From Gammaproteobacteria bacterium (lineage in GTDB: Bacteria > Pseudomonadota > Gammaproteobacteria > Pseudomonadales > Oleiphilaceae): a DNA stretch of 64,000 nucleotides. Below, in pieces: positions 58,616-64,000 of this stretch. The notes below the pieces were generated by a model, which saw only the letters and a program-made list of their open reading frames with translations, was not told the origin of the DNA and made no database searches. Location: positions 1 through 64,000 of the forward strand of contig PDSQ01000007.1 of the NCBI GenBank assembly GCA_002747055.1. The letters run 5' to 3'. The position numbers were made by a program, and so were the translations under genes. Position 1 is the stretch's first letter; each line of letters begins with the position of its first letter.

Positions 58616-59962
58616 TCAACTATCTGATATCGCTAACCTCCCTCTAACGAAGTCTTTTTCTTTCACGGCCGAACCGATTTCAACCACTAACCCTCGATTG
58701 GAAATCGCCGTTTTCAACGCATCGAGCTGCTCAAGTGACCGTACTTGTAACTCAACTGAAAGCTGATCTCGCTGGGCATTGTAATTCAGGCTTTTGAGCT
58801 TCATCTCGTTTTTTCTGATCGCTCTGCTAAACTCTTGTCCGGCGAGGGACAGGTACGCCAGAAAACCACCGTTTTGCTCACTTTTTCCTGACTGAATCAA
58901 TTTGCTTTTAAGAAAACGCGATACATTTTCAGCCGTTACTCTCTGGTCGTTGGGAAAAACTGATTGATACAGCGCCAAGGATTGTGACTTCAAGTCGGCT
59001 GCCTGCTGTGAATAATAAACCCCTTTCCCTATATTCAAAGCTACCTGCATAACCAGCCAGACGAACAATACAGCGGCAACTCCCCGCCACTTTTGCCATA
59101 ACGAGTTTTTGTTTTGCCGAACCCTATACGGCCCCTGACATAAACTGAATTTTGCAAAAGGCGCATGGAAAAACGACTCGGCGAGAAACTCGATTGTGCC
59201 AAGTGAATAGGTTTCCACTGATACATCTTTCGCTATCTGCTCGATTCCGGCGATGGTAATAGTTTCATGTTCAGCTTGCTCTGATTGGAGATAGACCTTT
59301 ATAGAATGCTCGGTAGAAGAATGACTTTGATCCTTATCGACAAATTCACCATCTGAAAACAGACGCTCAAGATAAAGACTGATGGTGTGTTTGCGCACCT
59401 TGATAAAATGATCGGAGTTTCTGAAACTGACAAAACTGCGATCTATAAGCACAGTATTCGTGTATTGTGTATTGCCCGCCAACGGCAAGAGTGCGGCATC
59501 GGGAAAAACCGCCTGGATAGGAAAACCAAAACAGCTAAAACAGGACATCACCCGAACCATCACAGCATGCTCGATCACCACTACCGGAATGCGGTCTTTT
59601 TTACCGGATCTGGCCGTGACAATGTGAACATCTTCAATATCTTGCGCCAATTGTTCTTCGACCACGAACGGTAAAGCCTGGTTCAAGTACTTCTGCTGTT
59701 TGGCGGGAATGGTAACCACTGACGAGAATACGGCTTGAGCTGGCACCAGACCGATCACTTGAATATCCTTAAGATCGTTCTGGTCAATCACACGAGCAAT
59801 ATCATCGCGCCTGTCTCCAGCGCCCGCAGCCAATCGCTCGCCAGCATGACTATAGATACACCAGTCGAAACACAGGTTTTCGTCAGATTGCGAGCCTGCG
59901 TCCGGGCTATCGCCAAAGGTCACAAACAAATTAACGGGTAAAAGAAAAAGTTTATATGACAT
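58616..59962 (-). CDS. gspL: type II secretion system protein GspL
   Basis: 448-residue bitopic protein linking the cytoplasmic ATPase GspE to the membrane platform. The actin-like cytoplasmic domain spans about residues 1-290 (QALPFVVEEQLAQDIEDVH is the conserved block), one membrane helix is at about 310-330, and a periplasmic domain follows. ATG 59962 is chosen over TTG 60001. A 195-base gap separates it from gspK, unusual for this operon. Confidence 0.88.
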   Translation of the reverse strand: MSYKLFLLPVNLFVTFGDSPDAGSQSDENLCFDWCIYSHAGERLAAGAGDRRDDIARVIDQNDLKDIQVIGLVPAQAVFSSVVTIPAKQQKYLNQALPFVVEEQLAQDIEDVHIVTARSGKKDRIPVVVIEHAVMVRVMSCFSCFGFPIQAVFPDAALLPLAGNTQYTNTVLIDRSFVSFRNSDHFIKVRKHTISLYLERLFSDGEFVDKDQSHSSTEHSIKVYLQSEQAEHETITIAGIEQIAKDVSVETYSLGTIEFLAESFFHAPFAKFSLCQGPYRVRQNKNSLWQKWRGVAAVLFVWLVMQVALNIGKGVYYSQQAADLKSQSLALYQSVFPNDQRVTAENVSRFLKSKLIQSGKSEQNGGFLAYLSLAGQEFSRAIRKNEMKLKSLNYNAQRDQLSVELQVRSLEQLDALKTAISNRGLVVEIGSAVKEKDFVRGRLAISDS

Positions 59963-60157
59963 GGGTAATTCAACTGATTCAACAGCAACTGGCTGAGTCA
60001 ACTATAGTAAGGTGGAGGACAAATGCAAACCGAACCGTCCACGATGAATTGTCAACCCTTAACCAGTCGACTCTTAACTGCCAACTTGCAAGCGGTTCGG
60101 CAAGCCTGAAAACGGCGATCATTGAATAAACAGGCAGCGATCATTCACTTGACAAGA

Positions 60158-61174
60158 CTACAACAAAACCTGTTGTTTGTTAATGATATATTTCTGCCCG
60201 AAATCACGCCCCAGCAAAACCGTTTTACCATCATCACCACGATACACCTTTGACACCAGCCTTAGTGTTTTATCGGCAATGATTACGCGAATCGAGATCA
60301 AAAAATACTGCGTGGCGACGGCAAGATCAGTTTTTTCTTTAATTTTTTCGAGTCCCGGTTGTTTCAAGAAATCGGCGACTGTTGCAAATGCACCTGTTTG
60401 CCTGGTCTCGACAATTGCGTCGGCCATTTCTTTTGTCAGATTTGGCGTCAGCGTCATCAGCAATTGCGGTGAGCAGGTGTTGACATTCAACCCTGTCGTG
60501 CTACGCGGCAGCGCACTGATATAGGGTAGCAGTTTTCGATAATCTTCGTCGGCAATGTCCTGTAGCATCAGCAATTCCGAACTGTCGGCTATCTCGGAAT
60601 TGGGGGTTCGGTAAGGAAGCTCCTGGACAAGATAAACGTCGTCTTCCGCACCTTTGTATCGGTAGCTTTCTTGATCGGCATCGACCCAATCCGCCACCTT
60701 TTCGGCGTTAATGGAAACGACCCCCAGCCCATCCAGCAACGCTTGGAAACGCTTCAGCATCACCGGCTCTATCTTGCCGTCATGATCGATCAGATCATTG
60801 ATATTGAATCGCCCTTGCAAGTCATCCACTTGCATTTCAATGGTTCCCAATTCCATCGGAAAAGTGGCCGCATATTCGGCCCAGACTTCTTTCTCGTGAT
60901 CGATCATTTTCTTGTTTTTTTTATCTTCATCGAAATCACGAGTCAATCCGGCACGGGCAAAGAGTTCAGCCGAAATAGCCAGTTCCATCATTTGTGCCTG
61001 ACTAAACAAATTGGCTGACTTGCGGACAAACAGGTGCTGTTGCCGAACCATGCCTGTGGTGACAATGACAATAAGAACGGTCACAAATAGCACCAGGATA
61101 AGGGCGACACCCCGCTGTTTGGCCGGCAACTCCACTTTATCCCCCCTTTCCAGTACTATCCTCAGTTGAATCAT
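60158..61174 (-). CDS. gspK: type II secretion minor pseudopilin GspK
   Basis: 338-residue large minor pseudopilin forming the pilus tip with GspI and GspJ. The prepilin cleavage site reads KQRG/VALILVLFVTVLI near residue 22 and lacks the Glu at +5, as is usual for GspK. QVDDLQGRFNINDLI and the WVDADQ segment (ADWVDADQE) are family hallmarks. It starts at position 61174, with a 68-base gap after gspJ. Confidence 0.92.
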   Translation of the reverse strand: MIQLRIVLERGDKVELPAKQRGVALILVLFVTVLIVIVTTGMVRQQHLFVRKSANLFSQAQMMELAISAELFARAGLTRDFDEDKKNKKMIDHEKEVWAEYAATFPMELGTIEMQVDDLQGRFNINDLIDHDGKIEPVMLKRFQALLDGLGVVSINAEKVADWVDADQESYRYKGAEDDVYLVQELPYRTPNSEIADSSELLMLQDIADEDYRKLLPYISALPRSTTGLNVNTCSPQLLMTLTPNLTKEMADAIVETRQTGAFATVADFLKQPGLEKIKEKTDLAVATQYFLISIRVIIADKTLRLVSKVYRGDDGKTVLLGRDFGQKYIINKQQVLL

Positions 61175-61242
61175 CGCTCTGGTTGTTCCGGTTTTCTATT
61201 CGCGTCGTTATTCTGACTGACACCAGAATTGGTCGACTTTGT

Positions 61243-61881
61243 TTATTTGTTTTCAACCGATTGCGGCAAGTCAAAAATACGATAAACCTCGCCATAATTG
61301 GCGTGCTTCACTGTCACCTTCAAAGCAAGTGGCATGGAAAGGTACCGGCTGTATTTTTCCGTCCCCAATACGGCGTCGGGTGGCCATTCGTCAACCCAGC
61401 GATTGCCAGCCTGAAGAAATTCAAACTGAATATCTTCTATATTTTCACTTAGCTCCATGCTTCGGGGCTCGCTGTCTTGCACGCGATCCAACACTGACCA
61501 GGTTGTTCGTAACAAAGTATTGTCATGCAACTCGTAGGCGACTCTTTGCAGATTACTTCGTTTGTGTCGAAGCGGGTTACGCCAGCCAGTGCGGGTAAAC
61601 TCGATTTTGTACAAGGTATTACGGTTACTCAGCGCATAATCCTGGTCACCAAACTGGTTTCTGACGGGGCGCACAGAAGCTTGTCGAATATCCCGATTCA
61701 GAAATATCATCACTCGTTGCAGCGAACCCAATTCTGTCGTTTGCCGCTCCAGTATTTCCTGACCCCGAAATGTAAGACCGAGTAACTGCCATACGCCAAC
61801 ACTGATCAATGCCGTAATCGCAATGGCAATCAACAGTTCAATGAGTGTGAAGCCGTTCTGTCGAATTCTGAAAAACATCAC
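61243..61881 (-). CDS. gspJ: type II secretion minor pseudopilin GspJ
   Basis: 212-residue minor pseudopilin. The cleavage motif QNG/FTLIELLIAIAITALI is at residues about 9-25, with Glu at +5. The globular domain contains the typical REIRQASVRPVRN-like block (here NRDIRQASVRPVRN). Its start overlaps the gspI stop by 4 bases (ATGA type), showing coupling. Confidence 0.92.
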   Translation of the reverse strand: MMFFRIRQNGFTLIELLIAIAITALISVGVWQLLGLTFRGQEILERQTTELGSLQRVMIFLNRDIRQASVRPVRNQFGDQDYALSNRNTLYKIEFTRTGWRNPLRHKRSNLQRVAYELHDNTLLRTTWSVLDRVQDSEPRSMELSENIEDIQFEFLQAGNRWVDEWPPDAVLGTEKYSRYLSMPLALKVTVKHANYGEVYRIFDLPQSVENK

Positions 61882-62276
61882 TGAATATTCGCCACAAAGC
61901 CAAGAAACTGCAACTCTTTAAACCACTCGTCAGACTTTAGTTTTCGAAAAATTTCCAGATCGACTCGCAATACTTTCGGGTCTTCGGTGGTGGAGATATT
62001 GGTCACCAGCTTCCATTCGATATTGGCGAAATCAAGGTCTTTTTTTGATTGTCCTATTGACGGAAGCACTTTGGCGATGCGCAGTTCTGCCATCTGATTC
62101 TGCGCTATCATGGTCGCAAATGTCCGATGCCTGACCCTTTGCTGAGCCTCTATCGTCAAAGCCAGCCCTTTGTCAATAGCCGTGGCCATCAGCCCAAAAA
62201 TGATCAAAGCAACCATCACTTCCAGAATGGTAAAGCCGTACTCTCGACGAGTATTGACCAGACTATACATCATCAT
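61878..62276 (-). CDS. gspI: type II secretion minor pseudopilin GspI
   Basis: 132-residue minor pseudopilin that nucleates the tip complex. The cleavage motif REYG/FTILEVMVALIIFGL is at residues about 11-28. The rest (ATMIAQNQMAELRIAK) fits GspI. It overlaps gspH by 14 bases and gspJ by 4 bases. Confidence 0.92.
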   Translation of the reverse strand: MMMYSLVNTRREYGFTILEVMVALIIFGLMATAIDKGLALTIEAQQRVRHRTFATMIAQNQMAELRIAKVLPSIGQSKKDLDFANIEWKLVTNISTTEDPKVLRVDLEIFRKLKSDEWFKELQFLGFVANIQ

Positions 62277-62817
62277 CCATACCGGGGAGTTTCAGATTGA
62301 TACCATTGAAGCCATCACTTTCGATACCAAATTGAGTCGATGACCCGGCTTGCATCGCAAAGAAAAGGCGAAACGGGGTGATTTCACCACTGGAAAAAAA
62401 CACGATCTGAGGGACTTTAGTTGCTTCCTCCTGATTGGTTTTCAAGGTAGCAAAATCCGTCTCCTGCTCAACGGAAACAGTCAACCATTCGGGTAACCGG
62501 CGTGATTTAAACAGATTGTCGGAAGTGGCAAGCCAGCTCTTGCCTGCATCGTTATAAATGAGAAACTCATAACCATCACTATCGATGGCAAATCCGTACT
62601 CTTCATTGTTCAACACGGCTTCGTCGGCAATAAGCTGCATCAACGCATGCAAACGCTTTATTTCATTGACCAACTCTTTGCTCTGATGATTGCTGCCAAT
62701 GGTCAACACCGAGACACTGGCAATAATGCCAACCAGCACCAGCACGACCAATATCTCGATAAGCGTGAAGCCTTGCTGAGTATCGCCAGTCTGTTCTTTT
62801 ACCCGTCTCGACACCAT
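62263..62817 (-). CDS. gspH: type II secretion minor pseudopilin GspH
   Basis: 184-residue minor pseudopilin linking the tip to the GspG shaft. The cleavage motif TQQG/FTLIEILVVLVLVGII is at residues about 13-32. Later FFSSGEITPFRLFF matches the GspH C-terminal block. It lies 14 bases after gspG and overlaps gspI. Confidence 0.92.
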   Translation of the reverse strand: MVSRRVKEQTGDTQQGFTLIEILVVLVLVGIIASVSVLTIGSNHQSKELVNEIKRLHALMQLIADEAVLNNEEYGFAIDSDGYEFLIYNDAGKSWLATSDNLFKSRRLPEWLTVSVEQETDFATLKTNQEEATKVPQIVFFSSGEITPFRLFFAMQAGSSTQFGIESDGFNGINLKLPGMDDDV

Positions 62818-62831
62818 GGTTGTCTGGTTGC

Positions 62832-63293
62832 CTATTTATCCAAATCCCAGATACTGATATCAGCAGCTTCACCCTCGCCGCCTTCTTTACCATCAGCACC
62901 GAAGGAATACAGATCATAAGGCCCTTCGAGGCCCGGACTCAAATACTGGTATTCATTTTCCCATGGATCTTTCGGCACCGAAGGCAGGTAACCGTTCGCA
63001 TTCCAGTTTTTCGCTTCAGGATACCCGGATGGTTTTGCAATCAGGGCTTGCAAGCCTTGCTCGGTACTCGGATAAGTAAAATTATCGACTTTATAAAAGT
63101 CCAGCGCATTGGCGATATTGCGGATTTGAATTTTGGTCGAGCCAATCTTGCCCTCGCCTAAACGGTCAATCACGTTCGGGCCGACAATGGCCACCAACAA
63201 ACCCAAAATAACCATGACAACCATAATTTCAATCAGGGTGAAACCCTGGTTATTCCGGTTACTCCGTTCACCCGAAACAATCTTGCTTTGCAT
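62832..63293 (-). CDS. gspG: type II secretion major pseudopilin GspG
   Basis: 153-residue major pseudopilin. The cleavage motif NNQG/FTLIEIMVVMVILGLL is at residues about 14-32; DNFTYPSTEQGLQALI, GYLPSVPKDPWENEYQYLSP and the C-terminal calcium-site region (SFGADGKEGGEGEAADI) are family signatures. ATG 63293 has TTGGA 7 bases upstream; GTG 63320 is less likely. Confidence 0.96.
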   Translation of the reverse strand: MQSKIVSGERSNRNNQGFTLIEIMVVMVILGLLVAIVGPNVIDRLGEGKIGSTKIQIRNIANALDFYKVDNFTYPSTEQGLQALIAKPSGYPEAKNWNANGYLPSVPKDPWENEYQYLSPGLEGPYDLYSFGADGKEGGEGEAADISIWDLDK

Positions 63294-63348
63294 GGGTTTT
63301 TCCAAATTATTTTGTATCACTCTAGTCCCCTGTTTTTTTGATAAAAAA

Positions 63349-64000
63349 TCAAGCGATCAAGTTACTCATATTTAAAATAGGTAACATAATCGCCAGTACG
63401 ATAAGCAACACCACGGCGCCCATAAACAGCAACATAAGTGGCTCGAACAGCCCGACCAGCGTGGCAATCAATCCTTCCAGTTCAAACTCCTGGTTCTGTG
63501 CCGTTCGTCGTAACATCTGATCGAGTTCACCGGAGGATTCTCCCGATGCAATCATATGCACCATCATTGGTGGGAAATAGCCTGTTTGCTGTAGTGATTT
63601 GTTGAGACTACCGCCTTCGCTTACCTTGGTCGCGGCTTTTTTTATTTCTGCTTTCAGATATTCATTACCCAGCACTTCGCCCGAAATCTTCATCGCTTCG
63701 ACCAGCGGCACGCCACTGCTATTGAGAATACTGAGCGTACTGGCAAAACGGGCTGAATTTGATCCTCTGACTATTTTCTTGACAAAGGGTATTTCCAACA
63801 GTTTTTTATGCACCCGCAAACGAAACGCCTGTTTTCTCATCAGCCAGCCAAATAACAACACGCTGGTGACAATGGCGATAACCAGATAAACACCATATCC
63901 CGCCAAAAAATCACTGACATGAAGCAATGCCTGGGTTAATCCGGGTAACTCCTGACCGTTGTTGACAAAGACTTTGATGATATCCGGCACCACGTAGGCG
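63349..64000 (-). CDS. gspF: type II secretion platform protein GspF (partial, C-terminal part)
   Basis: About 217 C-terminal residues of the inner-membrane platform protein, cut off by the window's right edge. The frame is open to the end, where AYVVPDIIKVF continues upstream. It contains the GspF repeat with EAMKISGEVLGNEYLKAEI, GESSGELDQMLRRTA and the final helix FEPLMLLFMGAVVLLIVLAI. It is followed after 55 bases by gspG. Confidence 0.94.
   Translation of the reverse strand, partial: AYVVPDIIKVFVNNGQELPGLTQALLHVSDFLAGYGVYLVIAIVTSVLLFGWLMRKQAFRLRVHKKLLEIPFVKKIVRGSNSARFASTLSILNSSGVPLVEAMKISGEVLGNEYLKAEIKKAATKVSEGGSLNKSLQQTGYFPPMMVHMIASGESSGELDQMLRRTAQNQEFELEGLIATLVGLFEPLMLLFMGAVVLLIVLAIMLPILNMSNLIA

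Overview
This window reads as a chromosomal segment of a free-living or host-associated gammaproteobacterium. It is densely coded and of intermediate GC. Several blocks keep the gene order I know from Pseudomonas and relatives: rluC-sppA-yceF-yceD-rpmF-plsX-fabD-fabG-acpP-mltG-tmk, ppsR/ppsA-hydrolase-rraA, and gmk-rpoZ-spoT-ridA-recG. The genus cannot be fixed from the sequence alone. I found no tRNA, rRNA, CRISPR array or intact insertion sequence.

Layout. 0-3 kb: end of an unknown gene, a periplasmic solute-binding protein and a convergent L-lactate permease. 3-15.5 kb: the fatty-acid/phospholipid and peptidoglycan cluster on the minus strand (tmk, mltG, acpP, fabG, fabD, plsX, rpmF, yceD), then yceF (+), sppA and rluC (-), a long leader with a 20-bp perfect hairpin, and RNase E (rne). 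The rne frame breaks at a run of seven A near its 3' end. 15.5-19.2 kb: a YecA-like protein, the PHP phosphatase RNase AM, yciB, yciI, an SH3-domain membrane protein and a PilZ protein behind a near-consensus sigma-70 promoter. 19.2-27 kb: rraA, an alpha/beta-hydrolase lacking its serine nucleophile, PEP synthase with its divergent regulator ppsR, and a large M16C peptidase. 27-32.5 kb: accessory genes, namely a two-helix membrane protein, a PEGA-MORN protein, a response regulator ending in a transmembrane helix, a Nudix hydrolase and an orphan tyrosine recombinase. 32.5-42.4 kb: a small heat-shock protein and the overlapping recC-recB-recD operon. 42.7-48.6 kb: a complete Mrp Na+/H+ antiporter operon (A/B fused, C, D, E, F, G). 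48.6-50.6 kb: a broken HDOD gene and a second PilZ gene. 50.6-57.3 kb: recG, a YeeZ-like oxidoreductase, ridA, spoT, rpoZ and gmk. 57.3-58.1 kb: a decayed gene with IS-end-like repeats. 58.1-64 kb: type II secretion genes gspM, L, K, J, I, H, G and the end of gspF.

How the genes fit together. Much of the window is core physiology: fatty-acid elongation feeding phospholipid synthesis (PlsX, FabD, FabG, ACP), RNA turnover (RNase E and its inhibitor RraA), stringent response (SpoT, Gmk, RpoZ), recombination repair (RecBCD, RecG), PEP synthesis with its own kinase/phosphorylase, sodium/pH homeostasis (Mrp) and protein secretion (T2SS).

The most notable signals are the rne frame break, the rne leader hairpin, the PEGA-MORN plus membrane-anchored receiver pair, an apparently inactivated hydrolase, an HDOD gene with an internal deletion, changed residues in the SpoT synthetase domain, and the absence of fabF, pabC, holB and fabH from the fatty-acid cluster. 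Several start sites were moved from the longest reading frame to a start supported by a ribosome binding site or by family length.
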